Source: JASGJS01 sp047601185
Lineage (GTDB): Bacteria > Pseudomonadota > Gammaproteobacteria > JAURND01
Reading direction: 5' to 3'
Length of the DNA stretch: 64,000 bases
Assembly: GCA_047601185.1 (NCBI GenBank)
Contig: JASGJS010000001.1
Coordinates: 62,001-126,000, forward strand
Numbering within the stretch: position 1 is the first letter of the stretch; every line of letters starts with the position of its first letter. The notes under the pieces were generated by a model. The model saw only the letters and a list, made by a program, of their open reading frames with translations, was not told where the DNA came from and did no database searches. Position numbers and translations under genes: made by a program. This document shows positions 27,120 to 37,000 of the stretch, in pieces.

Positions 27120-27897
27120 CTGGTTTTTAGCGCCTTTTCAATATGATTTCATGCAGCATGCTTTTTTGGCAGGCACGCTCGCAGCGATGTTAACCAGTCT
27201 GGTCGGATTTTTTGTGGTGATTCGACAATTAGGTTTTGCTGCACATGCATTAGGCCACATTGGCTTTGCGGGCGCGTGTGGGGCTTTTTTATTAGGCTGG
27301 CCGCCATTAGTCGGTCAATTGGCGATTTCGTTAGCGGCGGGTGGTGTGATGAGCGGCATTGGCAAACGTCTGCATGAACGCGATACCATTATCGGAGTTA
27401 CGTTAGCCTTTGCATTAGGGTTGGGTGTGCTGTTTCTGCATTTTTACCATGCACATGGCTCGCAAATGAACAGCATTTTATTTGGAGATTTGTTGGGAGT
27501 AGCCACTTCAGCATTGTATTGGATGGGCGCATTAACGGTCTTAGGGATTTTGAGTTTAGCCTGTATTGCCAGACCACTATGGTTTGCCAGTCTGGCCCCT
27601 GCGCTGGCAGAAGCAAAAAGTGTTTCATTGAGTGGATTGTCGATACTGTTTTTTATCTTAATGGCAACGGCGATTACGTTAGCCAGTCAAGTGGTGGGGA
27701 TTTTATTGGTGTTTACATTGGTGGTCGGGCCGCCGGCGATTGCACTGCGTTGGACACGAACCTTTTGGGCGGGCATTTTCACCAGCCTATTATTAAGCCT
27801 AGGAATTGTGTGGTGTGCGATTTATCTCGCGTATTATCTAGATTGGCCGATCAGTTTTTGGATCAGTGCGTTGGTGTTTGGGTTGTATTTTGTATGA
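27106..27897 (+). CDS. Metal ABC transporter permease (ZnuB-like, ABC-3 family)
   Basis: The sensible start is the ATG at 27106 (MFVVNWFLAPFQYDFMQHAF), which overlaps the ATPase gene by 14 bases, giving 263 residues with about eight membrane helices. Family landmarks are LVGFFVVIRQLGFAAHALGHIGFAGACGA near the start and VVGILLVFTLVVGPPAIAL near residue 200. It should form the membrane channel for Zn or Mn uptake with the preceding ATPase. Its stop overlaps the next gene's start as ATGA. Confidence 0.92.
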   Translation: MFVVNWFLAPFQYDFMQHAFLAGTLAAMLTSLVGFFVVIRQLGFAAHALGHIGFAGACGAFLLGWPPLVGQLAISLAAGGVMSGIGKRLHERDTIIGVTLAFALGLGVLFLHFYHAHGSQMNSILFGDLLGVATSALYWMGALTVLGILSLACIARPLWFASLAPALAEAKSVSLSGLSILFFILMATAITLASQVVGILLVFTLVVGPPAIALRWTRTFWAGIFTSLLLSLGIVWCAIYLAYYLDWPISFWISALVFGLYFV

Positions 27898-28919
27898 AAA
27901 AAATAACAGTTGGCCTGATTGGCTTTGGATTTGCCGCAGAAGTTTTTCACATCCCTTTAATTCAAGCGGTGGAAGGCTTGCAGCTCACTGCCATTGCGAC
28001 CTCACGTCCTGAGCAAGTCAAAGCCAAATTCTCACAGGTTCAAACTTTTCCTACTGCAGCAGAATTAATTGCGCAAAGCGATATCGATTTAGTGATCATC
28101 ACAGCGCCTAATTTACAGCATTTTCCGCTGGCACAATTGGCTCTACAACATGGCAAACATATTGTGGTTGAAAAACCATTTGTGATTGAATCTGCACAAG
28201 GACAAGTTTTAATTGATTTGGCGCAAGAACAACACTGCTTACTCAGTGTGTATCAAAATCGACGGTGGGATAATGATTTTTTAGCTCTACAGAATTGCAT
28301 TGCGCAACAGCAACTGGGTGATATTTATTATTACGAATGTCGTTTTGAGCGTTACCGCCCGGTAACGAGTGGAAAATGGCGCGAACAAGATTTACCCGGA
28401 TCTGGAAAACTCTATGATTTAGGCTCACACTTGATTGACCAAGCGCTGTGTTTATTTGGTTGGCCCTTGAGTATTTATGCGGAAATCGCTTCCCTTCGCC
28501 CTAACGCTAAAACAGATGACTATTTTCATATTTTATTGGACTATCCTCAACTGAAAGTCGTCCTGCACTCGAGTCAATTGGTAAAGGAACCCGGGCCTCG
28601 GTTTACGGTGCACGGCTCTAAAGGCAGTTTTTTAAAATATGGCTTCGACCCGCAAGAAAAATTTTTATCTCTAAATCACAAACTTGTGCCAGAAATCTTA
28701 CAACCGGCGTTGGATAATACCCTGATTATCACGGGCGAGACTTCACAGACTTCGCATTTGGCAGGAGGTCGTTACCAATCCTACTATGAAGAGATTTATC
28801 AAGCGTTAATTACACCCGGAAAAGCCCCTCCTGTAACAGCGACTCAAGCCTTGCAAACCATTCAGTTGATTGAGCTGGCCATTCAGAGCGACCAAAGGAG
28901 GGAAAAGATTTATTTATAA
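27894..28919 (+). CDS. Gfo/Idh/MocA family oxidoreductase
   Basis: The frame extends far upstream inside the permease gene, but the real start is the ATG at 27894 (ATGA overlap), giving 341 residues. The NAD(P)-binding start MKKITVGLIGFGFAAEVFHI and the motif VVEKPFVIES (catalytic Lys of the EKP motif) are clear; YDLGSHLIDQALCLFG matches the C-terminal substrate domain. E. coli YdgJ is the closest type I can name. Its coupling to a metal transporter is unexpected; the substrate is unknown. Confidence 0.88.
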   Translation: MKKITVGLIGFGFAAEVFHIPLIQAVEGLQLTAIATSRPEQVKAKFSQVQTFPTAAELIAQSDIDLVIITAPNLQHFPLAQLALQHGKHIVVEKPFVIESAQGQVLIDLAQEQHCLLSVYQNRRWDNDFLALQNCIAQQQLGDIYYYECRFERYRPVTSGKWREQDLPGSGKLYDLGSHLIDQALCLFGWPLSIYAEIASLRPNAKTDDYFHILLDYPQLKVVLHSSQLVKEPGPRFTVHGSKGSFLKYGFDPQEKFLSLNHKLVPEILQPALDNTLIITGETSQTSHLAGGRYQSYYEEIYQALITPGKAPPVTATQALQTIQLIELAIQSDQRREKIYL

Positions 28920-29353
28920 ATCCATAGCTTCGAGCGTTGTCGTAAGAGTGCATCTAAGGACCAAGGCCCACCACCAGTCAAAATAAAGGTGAGGCATAAA
29001 AACGCCCATAATACGGGAAATTCCCAACCACCCCCAGGTTTGACCCACATAAATCCGTTAACAAAATGGCCGCCTAAAAAGGAGCTGATCACCAGATAAA
29101 GTGCTGCGCCCACCGCTGCAATACGCGTCATAAACCCAAAGGTAAAGCCAATGGCAATACTCAATTCAATCAGCCCCGCCAAAATGACCATAAAGGTCGG
29201 ATAAGATAAGCCTAGACTGACAAAGGCTTTCACCACTTCGGCGCGATGTTCAGGGCCCTGGAAGAGTTTTTCGGTAAAATGGGGAATGATGTCCAAACCC
29301 AAGTAAACTCTGATTAAAAATAGCTGAAAATACGGCAATGTCATCTTCTTCAT
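28910..29353 (-). CDS. DoxX family membrane protein
   Basis: A 147-residue protein with four membrane helices and the DoxX pattern: RVYLGLDIIPHFTEKLFQGP, SLGLSYPTFMVILAGLIELS and FVNGFMWVKPGGGWEFPVLW. DoxX-like proteins are linked to quinone-dependent or thiosulfate-related oxidations in some bacteria, but most are uncharacterised. It converges with the oxidoreductase gene, overlapping it by 10 bases at their 3' ends. Confidence 0.85.
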   Translation of the reverse strand: MKKMTLPYFQLFLIRVYLGLDIIPHFTEKLFQGPEHRAEVVKAFVSLGLSYPTFMVILAGLIELSIAIGFTFGFMTRIAAVGAALYLVISSFLGGHFVNGFMWVKPGGGWEFPVLWAFLCLTFILTGGGPWSLDALLRQRSKLWIYK

Positions 29354-29434
29354 GGCTTTCTCCTTAAAGTCTTAGAAAGAATGCGCCAATAATACTGTTA
29401 AGTTGTTTAAAAGTCTACAAGGAGAGCGTCTTGG

Positions 29435-29463
29435 TTGCATCATTCACAATGATCGATTATAAT
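29435..29463 (+). promoter_or_regulatory. Predicted sigma70 promoter of the vapBC-type operon
   Basis: TTGCAT at 29435-29440 and TATAAT at 29458-29463 with a 17-base spacer, 35 bases before the antitoxin ATG. The ribosome site AGGGG lies 4 bases before that ATG. Confidence 0.6.
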
Positions 29464-29497
29464 TAAGTCACACAAATTTCATATCGATAGGGGTCAT

Positions 29498-29704
29498 ATG
29501 CAAACAGTCACTATTTCTCCAAAATTTCAGGTAGTTATTCCCAAAGAAGTTCGAGAAAACCTTCATTTAAAAGCCGGGGAAAAATTGCAAGTTTTTCAAT
29601 ATCAAAATCGCCTTGAGTTTATTCCGATCAAAGACATAAAAAAAATGCGAGGTTTTTTAAAAGGAATAGACTCAGAAATAGAACGGGACCAGGATAGAAT
29701 ATGA
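29498..29704 (+). CDS. AbrB/SpoVT-type antitoxin (VapB-like)
   Basis: A 68-residue swapped-hairpin DNA-binding protein: MQTVTISPKFQVVIPKEVRE with LKAGEKLQVFQYQNRLEFIP. This is the N-terminal AbrB fold; the last 25 residues (RGFLKGIDSEIERDQDRI) should bind and neutralise the toxin. Its stop overlaps the toxin start as ATGA, and the complex is expected to repress its own promoter just upstream. Confidence 0.9.
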   Translation: MQTVTISPKFQVVIPKEVRENLHLKAGEKLQVFQYQNRLEFIPIKDIKKMRGFLKGIDSEIERDQDRI

Positions 29705-30084
29705 AAAAAAATGTAGTCGACTCATCTGGGTGGATCGAATATTTTTCAGACGCAGAGAATGCTCATTTTTTCTCACCTGCCATTGAAAATACAAAAAATT
29801 TGATTATTCCTAGCATTTCATTACTTGAAGTCTTTAAACATATTTTACGTAATCGTTCAGAGAAACAAGCTTTCGAGTGTATCACTTGCATGATGCAAGG
29901 TTCTATCGTAAATTTAGATGTGGAAATTTCATTGAGTGCCGCTAAACTTGGGATACAATACAAAATTCCACTTGCTGATAGTATTATTTTGGCTACAGGC
30001 TTAGCACATGAAGCCACCGTTTGGTCTCAAGATGCTGATTTTGAAAGATTACCCAATGTGCGGTATATCAATAAAAAATATTGA
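29701..30084 (+). CDS. PIN-domain ribonuclease toxin (VapC-like)
   Basis: A 127-residue PIN nuclease with the full acidic set: D7 (VVDSSGWIEYF), E43 (LLEVFKH), D93 (PLADSIILATG) and D113 (WSQDADFE). VapC toxins cut tRNA or rRNA when the antitoxin is lost. All catalytic residues are intact, so the pair with the preceding AbrB-type antitoxin should be active. It converges with the next gene, leaving only 10 bases between stops. Confidence 0.92.
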   Translation: MKKNVVDSSGWIEYFSDAENAHFFSPAIENTKNLIIPSISLLEVFKHILRNRSEKQAFECITCMMQGSIVNLDVEISLSAAKLGIQYKIPLADSIILATGLAHEATVWSQDADFERLPNVRYINKKY

Positions 30085-30094
30085 CATCTCCCTG

Positions 30095-30970
30095 TTATTT
30101 CATGATACACAACCCAGTACTAATATCAGGCAAAGGCTCTGAACACATACTGTTACTACGACTGCCACGCGGTGAATTCGAAGGAGTATAAATAAAATCG
30201 ATAGGGCTTTGTGAATCCTCTCTTGCAAATTTGATATAATCTTCAGAAAGAATCAGCGTATCGTTTTCTGCATTTTTTTGATCATCAGTCTCGATTGTAA
30301 GAGGTTCCGCTTTAGACAATTTCGGATTTGCAGTGGTTTGAAAATCAAAAGTCAAACTATTGATGTTAGGTTTTGGCAGCTTATCTCGGATTTTTTTACA
30401 GGCATAAGTAAATAACCCGACACCCACAACACCCGCCACTAATATCGCATACATCGGAATATCGCCCATTTGAGTCGTTAAAAATTTTTCTATGGCCTTG
30501 ATATTTTTTTCGGCATCGGTTAAGACAATGCCTGCAGCAACACCTATTAAACCGATCCCTAATAACAAGAGGATTTTGTTCCTGAGATTAGAGTATTGAG
30601 AGGTTTCACTGGACGTTCTATTAATCTCGACTTTAAGAGGTTTTCCAGAAACACGAAAAAATTCATTAAAAAAACCGTCAAATTCTTTATTTTGCAGTAA
30701 CTCGCAAAGCTTTTTTCGATTTAAGTGAATACGAAATTGTTCTTTCAGGTGGTTCAACATATCATCAATCGCAAGATGTAAATTGACCGCCTGACGACGT
30801 CCAATCTCACCCCAAAAATGATAATTGCCTAAACCTACATCATACAAAGTCTGTTGAGCGTCAGAATACACACAACTTTTGTGAGCACGATTACGAAAGG
30901 CGAGTGCTCGTTGTAAACCTGCGGTGATTGCGCTCGTTATACTATGCCCTTCTGGATTATGCTCTATCAT
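30095..30970 (-). CDS. Hypothetical protein with a membrane hairpin; candidate effector
   Basis: From the ATG at 30970 (GAG about 6 bases upstream) it has 291 residues; a TTG at 31024 would add 18 residues. No family is recognised. Residues 1-110 are helical and polar; two hydrophobic segments at about 130-148 (LLLLGIGLIGVAAGIVL) and 172-190 (YAILVAGVVGVGLFTYA) form a hairpin, followed by CKKIRDKL and a long Ser/Pro-rich polar tail (YTPSNSPRGSRSNS). There is no signal peptide. The layout is shared with the proteins at 19040 and 58178. Confidence 0.68.
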   Translation of the reverse strand: MIEHNPEGHSITSAITAGLQRALAFRNRAHKSCVYSDAQQTLYDVGLGNYHFWGEIGRRQAVNLHLAIDDMLNHLKEQFRIHLNRKKLCELLQNKEFDGFFNEFFRVSGKPLKVEINRTSSETSQYSNLRNKILLLLGIGLIGVAAGIVLTDAEKNIKAIEKFLTTQMGDIPMYAILVAGVVGVGLFTYACKKIRDKLPKPNINSLTFDFQTTANPKLSKAEPLTIETDDQKNAENDTLILSEDYIKFAREDSQSPIDFIYTPSNSPRGSRSNSMCSEPLPDISTGLCIMK

Positions 30971-31139
30971 ATTTTTCTCGGTAATATTTCGCTTCGTTGA
31001 GATATCGACTACATTTTTCTTCAAACTAACAACCAGCAGTTTTTTATCATCCGTGTATGAGAGTTTCCGCTGGTTGTAGTGTTTTTATTGTAACTCAAAG
31101 GGGCATTGGCTTCATCCGGGATTTATACGAATAGCCTAG

Positions 31140-31895
31140 TTATTTCAAAAAGAGCCGATACATCGCTTGGATAATATACCACGAGTAATAGCGCGCTATT
31201 TTGGCAATAAAAGCCGGAAAGTCGATGTGCGAACTGGCGTCAGCCTTGTCGGAAATGGTACGCACCACCACAAAAGGGGTGTTATGCTCAGTACACACTT
31301 GGGCAATCGCAGCGCCTTCCATTTCCACAGCTAAAGCTTGCGGCATGTCAGTTTTAATGCGGGTTTTCTGGGCCTCTGTAAAAACAAAACAATCGCCGCT
31401 GGCGATGACGCCACTGTAGTGACGTGGCTGCAAAATGGAAAATTCATGTAAGGCTTCGGCTTGTAATAATTGACGGATTTCTGTGCAAAAAGTTCGGGCG
31501 GCATTTTCAGCGTGCTGGCAAAGGATTTGAGCGGCTGAAAAAACACTGAGATTAGTTAAAGGCACTTCGAATTGCGGAAAGAGCGGACGGGCATCCATAT
31601 CATGTTGATACAGGTGAGTGCCAATCACGATATCACCAATATTGAGCCTTTCATCAGCAGCACCGGCCACACCGACGAAAATAATAGAGTTGACTTGAAA
31701 ATGGGTGATTAAGGTGGTGGCGGCGATGGCAGAGGCGACCTTACCCCAACGCGAAAAGACCAAAACGGTTTGAATGCCGTACAACATGCCAGAATAATAG
31801 ATTCGACCTGCAATTTTTTGACTCACGACATCCTGCATATCACGCTTCAAAATTTCGACTTCTTCGAGCATTGCACCTAAAATACCGATCGGCAT
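31140..31895 (-). CDS. mtnN: 5'-methylthioadenosine/S-adenosylhomocysteine nucleosidase
   Basis: Cleaves adenine from MTA and SAH, recycling the by-products of methylation and polyamine synthesis. Catalytic residues are in place: E12 (GAMLEEVEIL), E193 (VEMEGAAIAQVC) and D217 (RTISDKAD). At 251 residues it is about 20 longer than E. coli MtnN, with the extra material near 110-150. FVGVAGAADERLNIGDIVI matches the family's ribose/phosphate-site strand. Confidence 0.93.
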   Translation of the reverse strand: MPIGILGAMLEEVEILKRDMQDVVSQKIAGRIYYSGMLYGIQTVLVFSRWGKVASAIAATTLITHFQVNSIIFVGVAGAADERLNIGDIVIGTHLYQHDMDARPLFPQFEVPLTNLSVFSAAQILCQHAENAARTFCTEIRQLLQAEALHEFSILQPRHYSGVIASGDCFVFTEAQKTRIKTDMPQALAVEMEGAAIAQVCTEHNTPFVVVRTISDKADASSHIDFPAFIAKIARYYSWYIIQAMYRLFLK

Positions 31896-32005
31896 GTATC
31901 ACCCTATTTTTCTGCAGCTGGTTCTATTTTAACATAATACAAAACATTTGCCAGCCAATTTTGAACGTGCCACAATTTAAATAAATACTTCTTGGACTGG
32001 ACATC

Positions 32006-33196
32006 ATGACCTTATTTTCTGCTTTAAGTACTGCCCCCCCTGACCCTATTTTTAGCCTCAATGAAGCCTTCCAGGCCGACCCTAATCCCAACAAAATCAA
32101 CCTCACCATTGGGGTGTATCAAGACGAAAACGGCCACATTCCTTTGCTACATAGCGTCGAAACGGCTGAAAAAGCGTTAATGGCGCGGGGATCACCTCAT
32201 ACCTATTTACCCATTGAGGGCTTAGCCACTTACCGAGCTGCGGTGAAAACACTGGTTTTCGGAGAACTCTCTGAAGCAGCACAGCAGCGTATTGTGACCG
32301 TACAATCTCCTGGTGGGACGGGGGGATTAAAACTCGGCGCCAATCTCTTAAAAAAGCTGTTGCCAAATGCCACCGTCGCCCTGAGCAATCCCACTTGGGA
32401 GAATCACCGCGGGGTTTTTGAATCCGCGGAGTTCCCGGTTGTCACTTACACGTATTACGATCCTCATACCCATCAAGTGAATTTTGAGGACATGAAAGCC
32501 GATTTAGCGACATTGCCTCCACAATCCATCGTCGTACTACATGCCTGTTGTCACAACCCCACTGGGGTAGATTTGACCGCTAAGCAATGGCAGGAAGTGT
32601 CAGAACTGTGTCAAACTCATGCCTTGATCCCCTTTTTCGACCTGGCTTACCAGGGTTTTGCCCACGGCTTGATTGAAGACAGTGCAGCCATTCGCGCTTT
32701 TGCCCGAACGGATTTGTCTTTTTTAGTGGCGAATTCTTTTTCTAAAACTTTTTCGTTGTATGGTGAGCGGGTCGGGGCGTTGTCGGTGGTGAGCCAAACG
32801 CCACAAGAAGCTAAAGCCATTTTGTCGCAATTGAAACGTTTAATTCGCGTGACGTATTCTAATCCACCTACGCATGGTGCGGCTTTAGTGGCGATGATTT
32901 TAAATTCCCCAGAATTACGAAAAGAATGGGAAAATGAACTGACTGCTATGCGAGAACGGATTAAATTGATGCGTTCGACTTTTGTCAGTGAACTAAAAGC
33001 TTTAGCACCGGAGCAGGATTTTGCTTTTATTAATGCACAAAATGGGATGTTTTCTTATTCGGGCTTAACCACTGAACAAGTGGAAAAACTTAAAATGAAT
33101 GGAATTTATATTTTACCGACGGGGAGGATTTGTTTGGCGGCGTTGACGCCTGAAAATTTGGAAAAAGTGACGCGGGCGATTCAGAAGGTTTTGTGA
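32006..33196 (+). CDS. Aspartate/aromatic-amino-acid aminotransferase
   Basis: A 396-residue PLP enzyme of the AspC/TyrB group (both 396-397 in E. coli). Key residues: W131 (NPTWENHRGVF), D212 (FFDLAYQGFA), the PLP lysine K247 (ANSFSKTFSLYGERVG) and R255. It starts DPIFSLNEAFQADPNPNKIN, as AspC does. Whether aspartate or aromatic amino acids are preferred cannot be decided from sequence by eye. Confidence 0.93.
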   Translation: MTLFSALSTAPPDPIFSLNEAFQADPNPNKINLTIGVYQDENGHIPLLHSVETAEKALMARGSPHTYLPIEGLATYRAAVKTLVFGELSEAAQQRIVTVQSPGGTGGLKLGANLLKKLLPNATVALSNPTWENHRGVFESAEFPVVTYTYYDPHTHQVNFEDMKADLATLPPQSIVVLHACCHNPTGVDLTAKQWQEVSELCQTHALIPFFDLAYQGFAHGLIEDSAAIRAFARTDLSFLVANSFSKTFSLYGERVGALSVVSQTPQEAKAILSQLKRLIRVTYSNPPTHGAALVAMILNSPELRKEWENELTAMRERIKLMRSTFVSELKALAPEQDFAFINAQNGMFSYSGLTTEQVEKLKMNGIYILPTGRICLAALTPENLEKVTRAIQKVL

Positions 33197-33244
33197 AATA
33201 ACTTAAATATTCAGAAACGAAAATTTGATGGTCTGTAAAGATTT

Positions 33245-33308
33245 GAGTGGCGGGCTGTTCCCTTCTCCCCTTGTGGGAGAAGGTGCCCGAACAGGGCGGA
33301 TGAGGGGT
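33245..33308. repeat. 65-base dispersed repeat (GAGTGGCGGGCTG...GATGAGGGGT)
   Basis: One full copy in forward orientation between the converging aminotransferase and msrA genes. It holds a perfect stem CTTCTCCC / GGGAGAAG around TTGT and a second stem GCCC/GGGC. It probably serves as a transcription end or attenuator for both genes. Confidence 0.8.
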
Positions 33309-33315
33309 GATTCTT

Positions 33316-33804
33316 CTACCACTCCCGCCTTTGATGATGGTGACAATACGGCTGTTTGCCGGTTTTAGCATAGTAATCTTGATGATACTGTTCTGCTGGC
33401 CAAAAATGCGTTGCGGGTTCAATTTGGGTCGCGATGGGTAAGCCTTTTTTTTCTAAAAAATTTTTTAACGTTTGTGCTACTTGTTGTTGTTCAGGAGTGT
33501 AGTAAAAAATTTTACTCAGATATTGTTCGCCAATGTCAGGCCCTTGGCCATTGTCTTGGGTGGGGTCATGGATTTCAAAAAAATATTTCACTAGGTCTTG
33601 ATAACTTAATTGCGAGGGATCGAAAATAATGTGGATGGCTTCTACGTGGCCAGTATTGCCGGTACAGACCGCTTGATAAGTAGGGGCAGACTGAGCCCCG
33701 CCGGCATACCCCACCTCGGTTTTTAAAACGCCAGGCAATTTTTTAAAATAATATTCGACGCCCCAAAAACAGCCGGCGGCGAAAAGTGCTTCAGATGTTG
33801 TCAT
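33316..33804 (-). CDS. msrA: Peptide-methionine (S)-S-oxide reductase
   Basis: Repairs oxidised methionine. A 162-residue short-form MsrA with catalytic C12 in AAGCFWGVEYYF, then GYAGGAQSAPTYQAVCTGNTGH, FFEIHDPTQDNGQGPDIGEQYLS and the late EQYHQDYY. No MsrB domain is fused. A cluster of three REP elements follows upstream of its start, between it and mfd. Confidence 0.95.
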   Translation of the reverse strand: MTTSEALFAAGCFWGVEYYFKKLPGVLKTEVGYAGGAQSAPTYQAVCTGNTGHVEAIHIIFDPSQLSYQDLVKYFFEIHDPTQDNGQGPDIGEQYLSKIFYYTPEQQQVAQTLKNFLEKKGLPIATQIEPATHFWPAEQYHQDYYAKTGKQPYCHHHQRREW

Positions 33805-33827
33805 AGATCGGTTCTCCTTTTAAAATC

Positions 33828-34090
33828 AGCGGGCAAGCTGCCCGCGCTCCCACCAAGCTCGAGCCCTTCACAAGTTAAAGCGATCACCAAAACTTAGCGC
33901 TCTTTCTTCACAAAAGCAAAGCTTTTGAGCGGGCAAGCTGCCCGCGCTCCCAGGCTCGAGCCCTCACGAACTTATGCTATCTCCAAACTTTGAAGTTTTT
34001 TCAAAAATAAGCTTAAGAAAGCAGAAAACTATCGATTAGCGCTTAGCAACGAAAGGCGCAAAACTTGGGAGCGCGGGCTGCTAGCCCGCT
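33828..34090. repeat. Cluster of three REP elements between mfd and msrA
   Basis: Two forward copies (33828-33866 and 33928-33965, with the variant core AGCGGGCAAGCTGCCCGC) and one reverse copy (34066-34090, core GCGGGCTGCTAGCCCGC) fill the 287-base gap. Copies carry the tail CTCCCA..GCTCGAGCC. The arrangement resembles the composite REP clusters (BIMEs) of enterobacteria. The reverse copy ends 2 bases before the mfd stop codon. Confidence 0.85.
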
Positions 34091-34091
34091 A

Positions 34092-37000
34092 TCATAAGTT
34101 TTTTTTCAATCGATTTAACAACTGTTCAATAAAAGCAATTTTTTCAGTCACAGTTTCAGCGGTCAGTTTAAAGCTTAATTTTTCACTCCCTGCCACCTTA
34201 TAAATCTGCGATTGTTTTTGCACCAGCTGAATTAGCACCGACATTTGAATATTGGGCTCTGGATGAAATTCTATCATACCCGATTGCTCGCCTATGTCGA
34301 TTCTTTTGACATCTAATGCTTGTGCGAGCCATTTCAATCCGCTTAATTGCAATAAATTTTTCGCGGGTTGTGGTAAGAGGCCAAATCGATCAACCAGTTC
34401 AGCCTGTATTTCTTGTAGGGCCTCGTGATCTTTAGCATTGGCAATCCGTTTATAAAAAATCAATCGGGTATGGACATCGGGCATATAATCTTCAGGAATT
34501 AACGCCGGGATTTTGCTATTCATTTCCACATGATTCTGTTGTGGTTTTTCGAGTAAGGGTTCTTTACCCGCTTTTAAAGCAGCCACGGTTTGTTCCAGCA
34601 GTTCCATGTATAACGAAAACCCGATTTCTTGCAAGTGACCGCTCTGTTCTTCGCCTAATAATTCACCGGCGCCGCGTATTTCTAAATCATGAGTGGCCAA
34701 CATAAAACCAGAACCTAAATCTTCTAATGACTCAATGACTGCTAAGCGCTTTTTCGCATCGCTTGATAAAGCGTCCTCTGGAGGTGTTAACAAATAGGCA
34801 TAGGCTTGGTGGTGGGAACGCCCTACCCGACCGCGTAATTGATGCAATTGCGCCAACCCTAATTTATCGGCACGGTTAATAATTATGGTATTGGCGCTGG
34901 GAATATCAATGCCGGATTCAATGATCGTGGTCGCTACCAACACATTAAAACGCTGATGATAAAAATCTGACATAATTCGCTCTAAGGTTTGCTCGCGCAT
35001 CTGACCATGAGCCACTGCTAAACGAATCTCAGGCAATAAAACTTGCAACTCGACCGCAATTTTTTCAATCGTTTTCACTTCATTATGCAGAAAATAAACC
35101 TGCCCACCACGCAAGGTTTCACGTAAAATAGCTTCTCGGATGAGAGCGGGATTGTATTCACGCACAAAAGTTTTGACAGATAATCGTCGTGAAGGGGGCG
35201 TGGCAATAATCGACAAGTCGCGCACATTGCCTAATGCCATATTTAAGGAACGCGGAATTGGTGTAGCCGTTAAAGTCAGCAAATCAATTTCTGCTCTTAA
35301 CGCCTTAATCCGCTCTTTCTGACGCACGCCAAAACGATGTTCTTCATCCACAATCAGTAACCGCAGGGATTTAAATTGAATGTCCGGCTGTAATAATTTA
35401 TGGGTACCAATCACAATATCGATGGTGCCGTTTTTTAGACCGTCTTGAATTTTAGTCTGTTCTTTTTGGCTGCGAAAACGAGAGAATGCTTCGATCCGCA
35501 CCGGCCATTTGGCAAATCGATTGCGAAAAGAATGCAGATGTTGTTCAGCCAATAATGTGGTTGGCACTAACACCGCAACTTGCTGATGGGATTGCACTGC
35601 TAAAAAAGCCGCGCGCATCGCTACTTCCGTTTTACCAAACCCCACATCGCCACACACTAATCTGTCCATACACCGCGTAGTTTGCATATCTGCTAAAACA
35701 TGGGTAATCGCTTGCTGTTGATCGGGCGTTTCTTCAAAAGGAAAAGCTGCCGCAAATGCTTGATACTCTTGTTCAGGTGAAGAAAACGCAAAACCCGATT
35801 TCGCGGCGCGTTGCGCATATATCAGCAATAATTCTGCTGCCACATCTCGAATTTTTTCTTGGGCTTTGCGTTTGACTTTTTCCCATTGCCCCGAACCCAA
35901 TCGATGTAACGGCGCATGCTCTAGATCGCCACCACTGTAACGACTGATCAGATGCAGCGCACTGATCGGCACATATAATTTGGCCTGATCCGCATATTCT
36001 AACGTCAGATATTCTGCCGTGTAATCGCCTGTCGTAATCAATTGCAAGCCTAAATAACGCCCCACACCATGATCAATATGCACCACGGGCGCGCCTATTT
36101 TTAATTCTGTCAGATCACGAATAATATGTTCTGGATCGAGGGCACGTTTTTTTCGCCACCGCCGTTGCTTAACTTGCTCACCAAATAATTGCGCTTCACT
36201 GATAATGGCGAGTGCAGGCTGGACTAATAATAATCCTTGTTCCAAAGGCGCTAAGATAATCGCGACTGGCTCAGTGCCGGCTAAAAAATCTTGCCAATCG
36301 GGATAAAATTTTGGCGAAATTTTTAAATTGTATAATAAACTTTCTAAAACTTGGCGGCGGCCTTCTGTATCCACACAAAATAATACCCGTCTTTCCCGAC
36401 TCTCTGCTAAGAAAGTTTGGAGTTTGTGCAGGGGTTGTGGAGCTTGATGATCTACCGCTAAATCGGGAAATGGTTCTGTGAATAAATTGGAAGTTCCCGC
36501 CGTAGATTCAACTGCTGCCGTTTGCAAAGCAATTTTAGGATATTGCTTGAGGTGACCAAATAGTTGTTCTACGCTCAAAAAAACGTCTAGGGGCGGTAAT
36601 AAAGGTCGGTGAATGTCGTAGCGTAATTGCTCATACCGTTCACACACTTCGCTCCAAAACCGTGTCGCGCTATTATAAAGATCATCGATTGTCACTAACA
36701 AGGTTTGCGCTGGCAAATAATCCAGTAATGTCTGAGTTTGTGAAAAAAATAATGATAGAAAATATTCAATACCCGGTGGAGACTCTTGCTGACTGACGCC
36801 TTGATAAATCGGACAATCGATGGGATTTACTGAAAAATGCGTGCGCCAGGCTTGTCGAAAATGCTCTACACCTTCTGGCGTCAAAGGAAATTCATGTGCA
36901 GGTAACAGATTGATCTCAGCAATGATGTCGAGTGTGCGCTGCGTTTCGGGATCAAAGGTTCGCAAGCTATCAATTTCATCATCAAATAAATCGATTCTAA

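Noticed and set aside
30971..31024. KKNVVDIS before the gene at 30095 matching the start of the PIN toxin (KKNVVDSS)
   Set aside because: Only seven or eight residues are alike and nothing follows; too short to call a toxin relic, although the position is suggestive.
31030..31076. CAACCAGC / GCTGGTTG stem downstream of mtnN as a terminator
   Set aside because: The loop is 31 bases and there is no T-run after it in the direction of mtnN transcription.
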